Shown in pieces: positions 41,660 to 53,180 of a stretch of DNA of 64,000 nucleotides. Within the stretch, counting starts at the first letter, position 1. Each line of letters opens with the position of its first letter. The stretch lies in NCBI GenBank assembly GCA_026018925.1, contig JAKSZU010000020.1, positions 43,245,102-43,309,101 of the forward strand, read 5' to 3'. The translations under genes and the position numbers were made by a program. The stretch comes from Tupaia tana (Eukaryota; Chordata; Mammalia; Scandentia; Tupaiidae). The notes beneath the pieces were generated by a model. The model searched no databases and was not told the DNA's origin. It saw nothing but the letters and a program-made list of their open reading frames with translations.

Positions 41660-42494
41660 TGCTAAACATATAGTATTCTGACATACATATACTCCAACAT
41701 GTGTATATATGCATGTATGTATACATGAATACATATATATGAAACGTATGGTAGAACTGGGATTTCCGGTCAACTATATTTAGCACCAGAGTTTTCTGTT
41801 TTCTGCTGAATAATCTGAATAATCTAGGCCATGTTCTTAAATATCCTAGGCAGAATATCTCCTTCAAATAAGTGGGGGGGTTTTTTGTTTGTTTTCATGA
41901 TTTAGAGGGAAACATGAACACACTTGAAGAAATATAGCCAGTAGTCATAGAATGTCATTAATGAAAAGTCTTGAGTGTTTCCCTAGAAGACATTATTTTT
42001 AAGACCACAAATCTCTCAGAGGATCTAAATAGTTATGCACCCAGTAAAAAGAATAAGGCCCATAATCTGAATTATAGGTACCATGTATGGGGATTTACAA
42101 ACCCCACCACCCCAAAAGTCAATCCTTGAACCACATTAACAACCATATATGGATTCCAGTTTACAAACCTATAGTGACAAGATAAACAGAAGTATCGTTA
42201 AAAACAAAAATGTTTGTGTAAGCATGCGCAAACCTGCCTCTCCAAGTTGTAGAAAAAGGAGACAGAGGACCTGCCTACCTTGACTCCTCAGTATTCTGTC
42301 TACCAATGTTTATCATACAAAAAACAAGTGACAGTTTCTCCTACCTTAAGAGCTACTTTAAATAAAAATACTGGGCTAATTAATGAGTTAACTATTATTT
42401 CAACGATGCAGAAGGCCCTCATTATAGTGAAAGAATCATTAAAATGCATGTTAAGTTTAGAGGCCTTGATGTATAGCATGCCTTAAAAATCAAG
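41660..42494. other. Unassigned AT-rich sequence
   Basis: AT-rich with a TATATGCATG patch near 41700-41745. No gene or secure repeat. Confidence 0.45.
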
Positions 42495-42765
42495 CAAAAA
42501 CCAGCAGATGGTGTAATGGTTACGTTGCTGGACTCCCATGTAGTTGAATGTGGCTCGAGTCTGAGACTCAGCATGTCTTAAATCTCATGCTGCACCCGTG
42601 TGCATGCATGCCCAAAATCTCAAGAAGATAATGGAGAAGAAGGGATTGTGGAGTGGTTGCCCCCCCCCCCCCGGGGGGATGTGATTTCTCGGTTTCTATC
42701 TCTCCATCTCTCCGGTGAGTGCCCACACCTTGCAGCAAAGATCTCTAAAAAAAAAAAAAAAAAAA
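42495..42765 (+). mobile_element. Long-form SINE, older copy
   Basis: AAACCAGCAGATGGTGTAATGG head, CCCAAAATCTCAAGAAGATAATGG, C12-run/GGGGGG hairpin near 42660, CTTGCAGCAAAGATCTC, long A tail. Short caagcaa repeat at both sides. Confidence 0.9.
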
Positions 42766-42949
42766 AACAAGCAATGGATTTTCAACAAAGGTGTGTGAAG
42801 ACCATCCATCAGGGAAAGTACAGTCTCTCCAATAAATGGTGGGGGGGAAATTGGTTATCTACGTGCAGAACTCTACCTCTATTATCCTCAAATACAACAA
42901 TCACCTCAAAATAAGTTTAAAAATAAGGCCTGAAACTATAAATCTAGTA

Positions 42950-43520
42950 GGAGAAATGCTCTAGAACATAGTTTTTGTCAGAGAGCTTCTGGTAAGACCT
43001 CAAAAGCATAGGTAATAAAATCAAAAATAGACAGATGTGATTATATCAAACTGAAAAGCTTCTGCACAGCAGAGAAAACAATTGATAGAGTGAAGAGACC
43101 ACCTACAGAATGGGAGAAAATACTTGCAAATGACATGGCTAACAAGGGATTAATGAGCAGAATATACAAAGAACTCAACTCAGCAAAAACAAAAACAAAA
43201 ATCCAATTTAAAAATAGGCAAATTAACTTCTCAAAAGGAGATACTTCTCAAAAGGAAACATACAACTGACTAACAAGAAAATGAAAAAATACTCAACATT
43301 ATTAATCATCAGGAAAATGCAAATTAAAACCAACATGAGAGAGCATCTCATCCCAGTTAGTATAGCTATTTCAAAAAGACAAAAAATAATAATAATAATA
43401 ATAACAAATGCTAGTGAGGTTACAGAGAAAGGAGAATTCCTTTACATTCTTGATGGGGATTTAAATTAGTACAATCATTGTGGAAAACAGTATGGAGGTT
43501 CCTCACAAAAACTGAAATAG
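42950..43520 (+). pseudogene. L1 ORF2 fragment (broken)
   Basis: The frame 43281-43469 includes KYSTLLIIRKMQIKTNMREH, matching the conserved C-terminal half of L1 ORF2. Upstream, TCAAACTGAAAAGCTTCTGCAC gives the expected KLKSFC-type stretch. Stops, frame changes and an AAT repeat (43388-43403) destroy it. Confidence 0.75.
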
Positions 43521-43529
43521 AACTGCTGA

Positions 43530-43785
43530 GCCAGCCCATGGCACGGTGGTTTAGGTAGGCCTCACATGGCCAAGTACAGGTCAAGTCCTGGACCCAGTGA
43601 TCTGAAAAACATGCTGTAGATATAACCATGTGTGCTCAAAATCCTGAAAGGAAGGAGAAATTAAGGGATTGTGGCATGACCACTCCCCGTGAGGATGCTT
43701 TCTCACTTTCTTTGTCTCTCTCATGAGTACATGTGCCCTATGACTCCCCCTCCAAAAAAAAAAGAAAGAAAAAAATAAAAAGAGG
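43530..43785 (+). mobile_element. Long-form SINE inside L1, older copy
   Basis: GAGCCAGCCCATGGCACGGTGG head, AAAATCCTGAAAGGAAGGAG, CATGAGTACATGTGCCCTATG, A/G-rich tail. L1 resumes with CATATGATCCAGTAATCCC at about 43791. Confidence 0.85.
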
Positions 43786-43948
43786 ACTGACATATGATCC
43801 AGTAATCCCACTTCTAGGTTTATACCCAGAGGAGAGGAAATGAGCATGTGGTAGAAATACGGACACTCCAATGTTTATTGCATCTCTATTCACAACAGCC
43901 AAGATATGGAATCAATTTAAGTATCTAGGTAAATATAAAGAAAATGTG

Positions 43949-43950
<2 letters not shown>

Positions 43951-43984
<34 letters not shown>
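43951..43984. repeat. (AC)n microsatellite in L1
   Basis: CA run grown in the GTGGTACAC context of L1. Confidence 0.95.
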
Positions 43985-43987
<3 letters not shown>

Positions 43988-44475
43988 GCTATTCAGCTTC
44001 CAGGAAGAATGAAATTGTGTCAATCAAGGCAACATGGACAAGCTTGAAGGACGGTGTGTTAAGTGAAATAATCCAGGATAGAAAGAGTACTGTTCTCATT
44101 CACGTGTGGAAACTAAAAAAGTTGACCTCCCAGAAATAGTAGAGTAGTGATGACTAGAGGCTGGGAAGGTGGGGAGGAGGGAAGATAGAGAGAAGTTGGT
44201 TAATGAATACAAAACCACAATTAGATAAGAAAAATAGTCCTATAGTACACTAGAACTATAGTTCATGAAAACATAGTGTGTATTTCAGAATAGCTAAAAG
44301 AAAGGATTTTGAATATTCCCAACGCAAAGTACTAATCACTATGTGAGGTGATGGATACACTAATTACTCTGATTTGAGCATTACATATGGTATTAATGTA
44401 CCAAAAACTGGTACCTTATAAATACATACAATTATTATGTATCAGTGAAAAATAAATAAGAATAATAATAATAAT

Positions 44476-45522
44476 AAAACCAGGCATAAACATAAAGAGA
44501 AATTAGGAGCAAGTAGAGTTAAGCAAGTTGGCCTCTGAAATTATAATGCTTTCTAATAAGGGGCTTCCAGGTGTTGGAATATACAACTTAAATTAAAATA
44601 TCTTAAAATAACCTGGAGCTATCAGAGAATTTTGCTTTAAGACTATATATCATTGTTAATAAAAGCATATCATTTTTTTTAACTGAGTAAAGATGGAAAT
44701 TATCTTCTATTAACTCACATAAGGTTTGTCATAATGTCGTCTTCTAAGATTTTTCTTTTTGGCTTTTCGAAAACATGGTTTGAAATGCATGTATTAACGA
44801 TTGCTAAATACATGGTACTAGGGTAACTCTTGTCCAAAGACAGTTGCACAGAGTTTCTGGGAGGTGGAGTTAACACTGAAGCAACCTTTCTTCCTCTAAG
44901 ATTTAAAAAAAAAAAAGGCTTGAGTGACCGGAGAGATGAAAATAGGAAAATCTTTTATTTCAGAAACTGCATTTTTTTTCTGATCAGTTCAAAAATTACA
45001 TTTTCTATATTTCTATTTCATTATTACTACAAAATGTTCTTCAATAAGAACAAGTCAAAATTTTTTATGGGAGTGTCAGTAAGCAGAAATATAATTTTAT
45101 GTTCTAGCTATTAAAATAGTCCATCATTCTATGGAATGCACGTAAGATGAAGGAGTAAATTAACATTTATGTCCCCCATAAACTTGAATTATGCTGTCTT
45201 GAGCCACAGCCTATTGGCTCATAAATGCTGACATATGGTCCTGAAGCGTACCCCATTGTCCAAAAGACACTGCATTTGGGAGTTCTATGACTGACCATAG
45301 CCAGAGACAAACGCGGGCTCATGTTGCTACTCTCAACCGAATTCCTAAACTTTCTACAATGGATAAGTGAATCTGAAACGTGCCGGGCCCGTGTGAGGAG
45401 TCGGCTTGCTGTAGCCTGTGAAGAGTGGAGACGGACTGCAGACCGTGGGAAGGCGGCCCTGTGGCTCACTCGGCCCATTCCCGGGACCTGGCTCAAAGTG
45501 AGAGAGAGTACTTTTTGAACTA
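44476..45522. other. Unassigned sequence, no gene seen
   Basis: AT-rich to about 45180, then mixed. Frames of 94-109 codons have no recognised domain. Confidence 0.45.
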
Positions 45523-45541
45523 ATGAATGTGTAATCCTTCT

Positions 45542-45815
45542 TTTCTTTTCTTTTTTTTTTTTTGGAGAGATTTTCGCTATAGAGCGTGTGCACTTGCCAG
45601 ACAGACAGAGAGCGACATAGAGACAGAAAGCGAGAAATCACCCCCCAGGGGGGATGGCCATGCCGCAATCCCTTCTCCTCCATCCTCCTCTCAGGATCTT
45701 GGGCACGCACGCACACGCGCCCGGTGTGAGTTTAAGCCCCTGGGTCTGGGACGCGAACCGCGGTCGATTACATAGGAGTCCAGCGGCATAGCCATTACGC
45801 TAACTGCTGGTTCCC
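45542..45815 (-). mobile_element. Long-form SINE, perfect-length TSD
   Basis: Complete copy. TSD atgaatgtgtaatccttct at 45523-45541 and, with one mismatch, 45816-45834 (19 bp). Confidence 0.97.
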
Positions 45816-45882
45816 ATGAATGTATAATCCTTCTACAATTATATATTTTTATTTGAAGCATTTCGGCTCTAGCATCTGCAAA

Positions 45883-45883
45883 A

Positions 45884-45918
<35 letters not shown>

Positions 45919-45919
45919 A
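45883..45919. repeat. (AAAT)n microsatellite
   Basis: Nine AAATA-type units in an unassigned stretch. Confidence 0.93.
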
Positions 45920-46025
45920 ATACTTTTAAGCTTTTTTTTTTCTTTTTCTTTTTTTTAAGGTAGTCCATAAGTAAAATCAAAAAGAAAAAGAGAGAAAGGG
46001 AAGGGAAGGTTTCTTAAAAGCATAC

Positions 46026-46283
46026 TGGGGCCGGCTGGTGGTGTGGTTGAAGTGACTGGATCCCACATGGCTGACTCCGGGTTTGAGTCCCAAACCCAGT
46101 GGCATGTTTGCACCCATGCCCAAAGTCCTGGGAGGAGAATGGGGGGGAAGGGATTGTGGCATGGCCATTCCCCCTAGAGAAATTTCTCAATTTTCCTACT
46201 TCTCTGTCTCTCTCTCCCCCTCTCTGGTGAGCACACTCCCTATAGCAAAACTAAAATACAAAACACATACACACACACACATT
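46026..46283 (+). mobile_element. Old long-form SINE
   Basis: GGGGCCGGCTGGTGGTGTGG head, GTTTGAGTCCCAAACCCAGTGG, AAAGTCCTGGGAGGAGAATGG, CCTATAGCAAAACTAAAATAC, then a CA-rich tail. Confidence 0.88.
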
Positions 46284-46515
46284 GGGCCAGCTGGTGGCAC
46301 AGTGGTTAAGATGGCTGGATCGCTCACAGACTGTGGTTGGAGTCCCAGACCCGGCAGCTTGAGAAACATGCTGGGTAAATGTGTGTGCCCAGCAGGAGGG
46401 TGAAGGGGAGGGAAGGGGTTGCGTGGTGGCTATCTCCACGTAGAATGCTCTCTCACTCTCTCACTCTCAAGAGACCATGTACATACTCTCATAAACTAAA
46501 AACAAAAAATAAACA
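46284..46515 (+). mobile_element. Old long-form SINE, directly following another
   Basis: GGGCCAGCTGGTGGCACAGTGG head starts right after the CA-rich tail of the previous SINE. CCCAGACCCGGCAGCTTGAG, then CTCTCACTCTCTCACTC and an A-rich tail. Confidence 0.85.
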
Positions 46516-46646
46516 CATATTAAAACACAATCCAAAAATTCAACTCAATGTGTAACAAATGTCTACTTAATAGAATTATTAAGTTCTGCCTGATAATGTT
46601 TGGTTCTAAAATTAGCGCATGAAATTTCATAAAATTCCCTAGACTG

Positions 46647-46808
46647 GGGCCTGGAGACGGTGTGGTGGTTAAGGTGCTGGACTCCCATGTGGCTGACTAC
46701 AGATCCAGTAGCTTGAAAACTCAAGCCATTCACACATACCCAAATTCCCAAGAGAAAAATGGAGAACAAGGGTTTCTGTCTCTCCCTGTGGCAACAACAA
46801 CAACAAAA
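46647..46808 (+). mobile_element. Old SINE, deleted in the middle
   Basis: GGGGCCTGGAGACGGTGTGG head, CTCCCATGTGGCTGACTAC, then AAATTCCCAAGAGAAAAATGG and a (CAA)n tail. Confidence 0.8.
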
Positions 46809-47002
46809 AGGATTTCCTTAACTATTTAATCAAGCCCTGACCAGGCCAAGAGTTGGATTAGCCAGAGATACAAAGCAAACCTGACTCATGGGAAGGTCGT
46901 GCCCATCAGCCGCCTCTATTTCCTTTCCTAGCCACTGTCACCCTTTCACTTTTCAGATCCTTTACCAACCCCTGTCATTAACACATCAGAAGTGTCACAG
47001 TT

Positions 47003-47268
47003 GGGACCAGCAGTTGGCGTAATGGCTGTGTCACTGGACTCCCATGTAGTCGACCGGGGTTTGAGTCCCGGACCTGGTGGCTTGAACTCACACTACACGC
47101 GTGTGCGTGCGTGCCCAAGATCCCGAGAGGAGAATGGAGGAGAAGGGATTGCAGCGTGGCCATCCCCCCAGGGGTGATTTCTCGCTTTCTGTCTCTCTCT
47201 GTCTTTCTGGTGAGCGCACGCACCCTAGAGCAAAAACCTCTCCCAAAAGAAAGAAAGAAAGAAAGAAA

Positions 47269-47301
<33 letters not shown>

Positions 47302-47331
47302 AAAAGAAAGAAAGAAAGAAAGAAAGAAAGG
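47003..47331 (+). mobile_element. Long-form SINE with (GAAA)n tail
   Basis: Near-consensus long form to about 47245, then the poly(A) tail has turned into an 85-bp GAAA repeat. Confidence 0.93.
47246..47331. repeat. (GAAA)n polypurine tract
   Basis: Pure purine run on the plus strand that could adopt triplex DNA. Frames encoding Lys/Glu repeats or Phe/Leu/Ser repeats are artefacts. Confidence 0.97.
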
Positions 47332-47339
47332 TCACACCT

Positions 47340-50273
47340 TGTTTAGTTTTGGGTCTCTGTCTCCTTCCATCCAAGCTTGGTTCCCTCCTATTTCTTAAGC
47401 ATAAGAAATCCCAGGATACTGGTCCTCCCCACGTTCTGTCTACGAGCCAAAGCAAGCTTCGAATGATTCTAAAATCACACACACTCTCTCATCTCTGTGA
47501 AAAGTTAAGTCACTAACTACATGTAAACGTGCACACATGGTTGTATGTGAGAGAATACATGCTAACACACACATACGTATACAGAAACATACACGTCTTC
47601 CATGACCAGGTAATGGAGACTGACACGCAGATTGCAAGCTCCATTATAAACTATCTATTTATTAAATAGTATTGAACATCTAAAAAACCTTCGATGACTA
47701 TGACCTTTTCCCATGGTACAGCATTTCAGTCATTATTATTTGTGTTGATGGCCCTAAGACATTATAAGAATCACTTTATGACTCAGCAAAGATTAAATCA
47801 TTCTAAATAGTTTTGGTGGCTAGAAGATTTGAACCAAGCGAAGGTTATCAGTTCCTGCCGGAAGACGCTCACCTGGGCATTAGGTTGGTGACCAAAGGTC
47901 CGTATGTTCCTGAGGACCGAGGTTCCTCATCTCAACAGCACCTGAAGGGGGTCTTTAACCCATGTTTAAAAGGGGGTTCATCACAAGGTACAAAATGAAT
48001 CCTTGGAAACTTAAGTTCCTTTGTGCACCTGTGCAAAAACCTGTCATCCGTGCATCCCCGTGTGATTGATTAAATGTGCAGGTTTGGGGCTGCCTGGCAC
48101 ATGTGAAGTGTCACTACTACAACATGGACAAGGACCATGGGCAAGGCGGGCAGTGCTCTATGAACAGCGCGGCCCTGGCTAAGCTGCGAGCACTCCCTCT
48201 GCCTCCATGCCACCGTATCGCCCAGTCCCGACTCTCCTCTCCGTGTGCGCTCATCCTGTCTCCTGCACCCACACTGAAGTGCACACTGGGACATTGAAGG
48301 ACACCCAGTACCCAGGCGAACACTGCAAATCTGGTAAATGGGCCTTCCGGGTGGTTAAACCTCGTTGTAGGGGCTCACTGCACCACCGCTCTGCGCTCAC
48401 GGTGAACTCCCAGGACACCTGCAGGAACGCCTGGGCTCAGACTCCCCTGGGGTCTCCTGGGACTCCCTCGCAGTCTCGTAACCAGTTCCTCTGGCATGGG
48501 AAGCACCCTCCGCAGTCCACGACCAGCCTGGAAGGCCGCTCCTGGCAAATCCTGCAGGACACGAACTCCCTCTCCTCTCCTCTCCTCTCCTCTGTAGTCT
48601 CTCTCTGTAGCTTTTCCTGTTTCTCTCGTTCCCGAACTGCCGAATAAAGGCATAGCTTGCTGTCAGCCAGTGGGGAGAGGGCAGAAAACGCTATTTCGTT
48701 GTGGCATGTGTGCTATGAACTGAACGATTGTTGACTACTTTATTGATTTATCTTTGCATCTCAGTATCAGCACAAGGTCCTGCAAAGTGTTTGGCGGTGA
48801 ATAAAGGTCGGTAAAGCAGATTTCACTCACCAGCACATCTAACTCCTGTATCGTTCTAATATAAACGGAAGCTTATGTCATACAGCGCAGCCACGTGGCC
48901 TCACTCACAGAGAGAGATGAGCACCCGAAGGTCCTCACCCCCGGGAGCAGTGTCCCTGACGGGGCCGGCTATGGGATGGAGTTAGTTCAGAGACCACATT
49001 CACACAGATCTGCTTTCCAGAACGATTACTCCTACGTTGAACTTGCTTTACTCACACCTAAACGGAAGGGCCTTCCCCTTCCACAGCAGGGGAAGGGGAA
49101 TACCTTCCAGAATAAACGGAAACTCCACCTGGTGACATTTCGCCATCATTTAGTTAACTACTACTTACATACATACGACCCAAAACAAGTATTTCTTTTT
49201 CAACGAAAAGAATAGGCAAAATCTGGCTTTTGAAATTAGCAAAGAAATACCATAATATGTTTTCACTGAAAAGAAAATGCCATAAAATATGCAGTACATG
49301 TTTCCTTCAAGTATAAATTAGCCAGGAAATTTGAAATCGAGTTGTGAGAAAAGCGAACAGCGAAGTAGGTCTAATATTAGTCTGCCCTTCTCTTCTTGAA
49401 ATGTAAGTTCTTCTTATTTCTTCGAAACTTAAAAAGAAGGCTGAGCAGATTAAGTGACAGAAAGAGGCATGTTCCGCATGGCGAGGCGAAGCACTGATCT
49501 CGGAGAAGAGTGGAGAAGTCCGAGCTTTGTACCTAACTTTATACCCTCAGAGCTTGGGAACTATTTATTGAAAGGTCACAGATCTCGACTTGCAGACTGA
49601 ATTTGGCCCAGCACTGCAGGCCAATGCGTATACATTGATGTAGATACTGACATTCAAAAATCTCAGTTTCCGGTTAAAAAAAAGAACACAGAATCTAGAT
49701 TTGGGCTCCCTGGCCTGAAAGTCTCCTCCCTCTGGGCAGTATGCTGGAACCAGGGGCCTAGGCCTCCCCAGGTCTGCCTGCACTGTGTGGAAGTAACTAG
49801 ACCTAGTCAAACTTGTCATTCTTGACAGCCTTGAGACTTGGAGCAGGGACAGAATACAATCCAGATGCAAAGGACGTGACTCCGCCGTTTTGAGTCTTTA
49901 CTTGTTTATCCATTTTGCAGTGGTGAGAGCCCATGACAAATCTAATGCTAAAAGTAACTTAGAAGCGTAAAATTGCCACCTTTCCATCTGCAGCAGCATT
50001 TGAACAGTATTCAAGTGGAAACAGTGTAATTATTTGTTAGAGTCTGACCTGGTAGTAAATTTCAACAAGTTGTGAGTTCTTTGAGAGGAGGCAAATCTTA
50101 GGCCAGGCCCTCTTAACCGTCCTCTTCCAGCATCACAGGCCTGCAGGTTGATGGGTACCCGAGAGGAAGGCACGCAAACTGACTCTCTGAAGGGAAGAGT
50201 CCAGGGTGGAGTAAAACAGCTCACTACTCTCATTTTAATATATAAATAAGTGATACATTTAAAACATACAAAA
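47340..50273. other. Long unassigned stretch, no gene seen
   Basis: About 2.9 kb without a main-family SINE, the longest such gap. It includes a TCCTC run (48570-48596), an inverted GGAAGGGGAA repeat near 49075-49097 and AT-rich sequence at 49200-49560. Frames (48207-48647, 48895-49215) have no recognised domain. Confidence 0.45.
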
Positions 50274-50547
50274 AGGCCAGCCCCGGAGCCTGCTGGTTGA
50301 GCGAGCGGGAGCCCACAGGGCCGGCCGCGGTTCAAATCCCAGACCCAGGAACTTGACACACTGGCTGTATGTGCACGCCTGCCCAAAGTTCCTGCAAGAT
50401 GGAGAAACAGAAAAGGAACTGGGGCATGACCTTTCCCCATTGCAGGGAGTGGGTGCTTTCTCCTCTCCTTCTTTCTGTCTCTGCCTGTCTGTTTCTCTCT
50501 GGAGAGCACACATGCCCTCTAGCAAAATTTAAAAAAAAAAAAAAAAA
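50274..50547 (+). mobile_element. Old long-form SINE
   Basis: AGGCCAGCCCCGGAGCCTGC head, GCGGTTCAAATCCCAGACCC, CAAAGTTCCTGCAAGATGG, CTCTAGCAAAATTT and A tail. acaaa-type duplicated flank. Confidence 0.88.
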
Positions 50548-50549
50548 TA

Positions 50550-50790
50550 CAAAGGATGCTCAACGCATTGAACTCAGTTCTTAAAATATTCAAATTATGT
50601 AACTATTTCAGAAAATGGGTTTCAGGGCCCAAATGACTTCAGTAACTGTCTCAATTCATTTCACAGCTTTCGTTACATCAACCATCAATTTAGGAAAAAG
50701 AAAAAAAAAAAAACATTTAAGCAATAAGGAATGAAATGTTACTTCACAGTAATTGATTTCTCTTATTCTTTATGAGGTTAAAATCACTGA
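50550..50790. other. Unassigned AT-rich sequence
   Basis: A-run at about 50700. Nothing recognised. Confidence 0.4.
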
Positions 50791-51480
50791 TACTTTTCAT
50801 TTAGAGAAAGGAAAAAAAAATTTAAAAAAGCTTCCCGTGAACATAAATGTTTTTAAGAACCGCAACCATTTAAATGTAAAACTGAAATTGCATTAAAATA
50901 ATTCATGAAGGCAGAAACAAAAATCACAAGTATTCAAAACCTGAAACAAATTCATTTTATGAAGCAAAATGCACAGAATCAAATATTTTTCCATAGCAAT
51001 AAAATATCATTTTCTGTAGCGAGTTTGGAAAATTCCCTCCAAAGTCCTGATTGATAAACCTTTGCCAGAGAAAGACTGCTTTTTGAGGTAGTAAATCGCC
51101 TACTGACACATTCTACACAAAGCTTCAGTGTTTACTACCAAGCTGCAGGGGTACGAGTACAAAGGCATCAATTATCCCAAAATAGATTGGGGCAGAGTCC
51201 AGTTCAGTTATTAGCTCTTTAAGCGATGTCCACAGGGGACAGAGAGAAATAGAGATTTGGCAATCAGCTGGTTAATTTGATCACTGTAGACAACTGCACT
51301 GTATAATTTAGGTCGGAAACATACCCTGACCTGGTGTTCCTAATTTGGAACATTCATCAAATTAATCAAATAATTGCCCATTCTCAATTTCACTATACCC
51401 TGTAAACAGAGTCCCAGGAGCACTGATCAAGTTCTCACTTAAACTTTCACTTAAACAAAATGCAACATTACAATATCTGG
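50790..51480. promoter_or_regulatory. AT-rich repeat-free block, enhancer candidate
   Basis: About 690 bp without a recognised repeat. Homeodomain-like words are frequent: ATCAATTATCCC, GGTTAATTTGATC, ATCAAATTAATCAAATAATTG. Texture resembles conserved noncoding elements, but this is inference. Confidence 0.27.
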
Positions 51481-52129
51481 GCACGTATAGTTTTAGAGTG
51501 TTCCATTTTCTACATTGCTCCTTTCTTCCAGATCACCTTCATTTTCCCTCAGCTGGGAGCCTACTGCCCCCGTCCTACCCCTCCCTGCCAAGATGATTTT
51601 GTCTCTGGAGTATGAAGAAAGTGAAGGCCACCAGCTAGAAACTCCCTCAGGTCCCCCTCTCCCAGCGCACACATATATAAACACTGTAGGTACATCCCCT
51701 CTTAACTCCTGTCTCAAAGGAGGGTTTTTCTGCCTTCTCTGAAGCCAACTTTCGGCATCTTCTCTAAATGCCAGCAGTGCTAACCGTGGGCTTGTTCCAC
51801 CTTCTCTGTCATCGGCCCTTCCCTTTGTACTGGCTCCGTCAGCTCAGCATATAAACAATGAACCTGCTCTCAGGTGATAAAAGGCACTTTACACGTGACT
51901 GTTAAAGAGTTTAAATGACGAGGATATTTCTAGAAGGCAACCTAGAAATGGGTATCAAAGTGCCTTAGGAAGGTTCAGCTCTTTTGAGCCAGTAAATTCC
52001 TCTGGGAATCAGTCCTAGGAAGATAGTAGAGCATGTGGAGAATGCTTCGTTTCATATAGCTTCCTGCCAGTGTTGTGATGAGGGAAAGATGAAAAGAAAG
52101 TAGAAATATTTAACATTGGCCCTTAAGAA
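51481..52129. other. Unassigned sequence
   Basis: No repeat, exon or RNA gene recognised. Confidence 0.45.
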
Positions 52130-52141
52130 TACCATTTCTGG

Positions 52142-52372
52142 AGGCCAGCAGAGAGTGTGGTGGTGAGGATGCTAGACTCCCACATGGCCAGCCATGGTTA
52201 GCACTCTGGACTCAATGGCTTGAAAATCACATGCGTGCCAAAAATCCCGAGAGGAGAAGGGGTTGTGGCAGAACCATCCTTCTAGGGGGTGATTTCTCAC
52301 TTTCCCTCTCTGTGTGTGTCTCTCTTCAGCAAACACACATGTTTTATGACTATATATATATATATATATATA
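52142..52372 (+). mobile_element. Old SINE with (AT)n tail
   Basis: GGCCAGCAGAGAGTGTGGTGG head, AAAATCCCGAGAGGAGAAGG, CT-rich stretch, TATA-repeat tail. TSD ataccatttctg / ataccgtttctg flanks it. Confidence 0.9.
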
Positions 52373-52384
52373 TACCGTTTCTGA

Positions 52385-52899
52385 AGAGTTTATGTTGGGG
52401 CTGAGGGGCATAGCATCAAGTGAGAAGATTATACAGAGCTTTGGAAGCTTGTCCATAAGGCCCAACCGAGGAGCGCGGTGACTGTGGACCACGGCAGGAT
52501 GAAGTGAAGCCCTTCCTCAAGTAACACCGCTCAGACATCAGGGCGTGAGAAGTGTGTCTGCCTCATTCACTGCTCCATCCAGCCACCGCTAACAACTAAC
52601 GCAGTACAACTAATAAATCTTTGTTGAATGAATAAGTTTTGTTTGTCCCTAATTAAATAACTCCATATGGAGAACTACCCAGGGAGCAGTGAAAGAGGAA
52701 AAGGGGCCAGCCAATTACATCGGCTAAGCCAGCCCTGGCGACTGCTTTGGGGACAGACCTGGAGCCCAGCTCTCTGCACGTGCGACGGCAGCGCCTACAA
52801 TCACGTGTCTGGTGTCTTCTCAGCTCACTTAAAATGCATGGAAAAGAGTGGTAGTAAAAACACAATGGCGGCAGTATCTGGGTTAGGGTGATAGAATTG
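52385..52899. other. Unassigned sequence
   Basis: 52590-52635 resembles an L2/MIR end (aataaatctttgttgaatga). Otherwise nothing. Confidence 0.4.
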
Positions 52900-53180
52900 C
52901 AGATGATCTTTGTGGCTTTTAATGCAGTCACCTGCCACTTACCGGTGGGGACCCGCTCTGAGACAACAGTCATTAGGCTATATTGTCACTGAGCAAGGAG
53001 CATCCGAACCTAGGTGGTGTGGCCACTGCACCCAGACTATGCGGCGTGGCCTTGTGGAAGCGGAGCTGGGTGGTGCACGCGTGCAGCCCGCTGTTGACCG
53101 ACATGCTGTTAGGCACGGCTGCACCCTCCTGTCCGTCTCAATTTCAAACAATGAACATGTGCTCGACCTAGAACTTGAAA
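52900..53180 (+). mobile_element. Possible old DNA-transposon or repeat fragment
   Basis: GGGGACCCGCTCTGAGACAAC, AGTCATTAGGCTATATTGTC, GAGCATCCGAACCTAGGTGG recall a common mammalian repeat with 'cgttaggcga...aacctagatgg' order. I cannot name it securely. Confidence 0.35.

Larger units (their letters stand above)
42768..44475 (+). mobile_element. 5'-truncated L1 with 3' UTR, split by a SINE
   Basis: From GGATTTTCAACAAAGGTGTG through ORF2 3' sequence and an L1MA-like 3' UTR (GGTATTAATGTACC, GGTACCTTATAAATACATAC, ATTATTATGTATCAGTG) to an AATAAT-rich tail. A SINE (43530-43785) and a CA expansion (43951-43984) interrupt it. Confidence 0.82.

Noticed and set aside
47101-47398. Lys/Glu-rich frame ending a SINE
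   Set aside because: Produced by the (GAAA)n tail.
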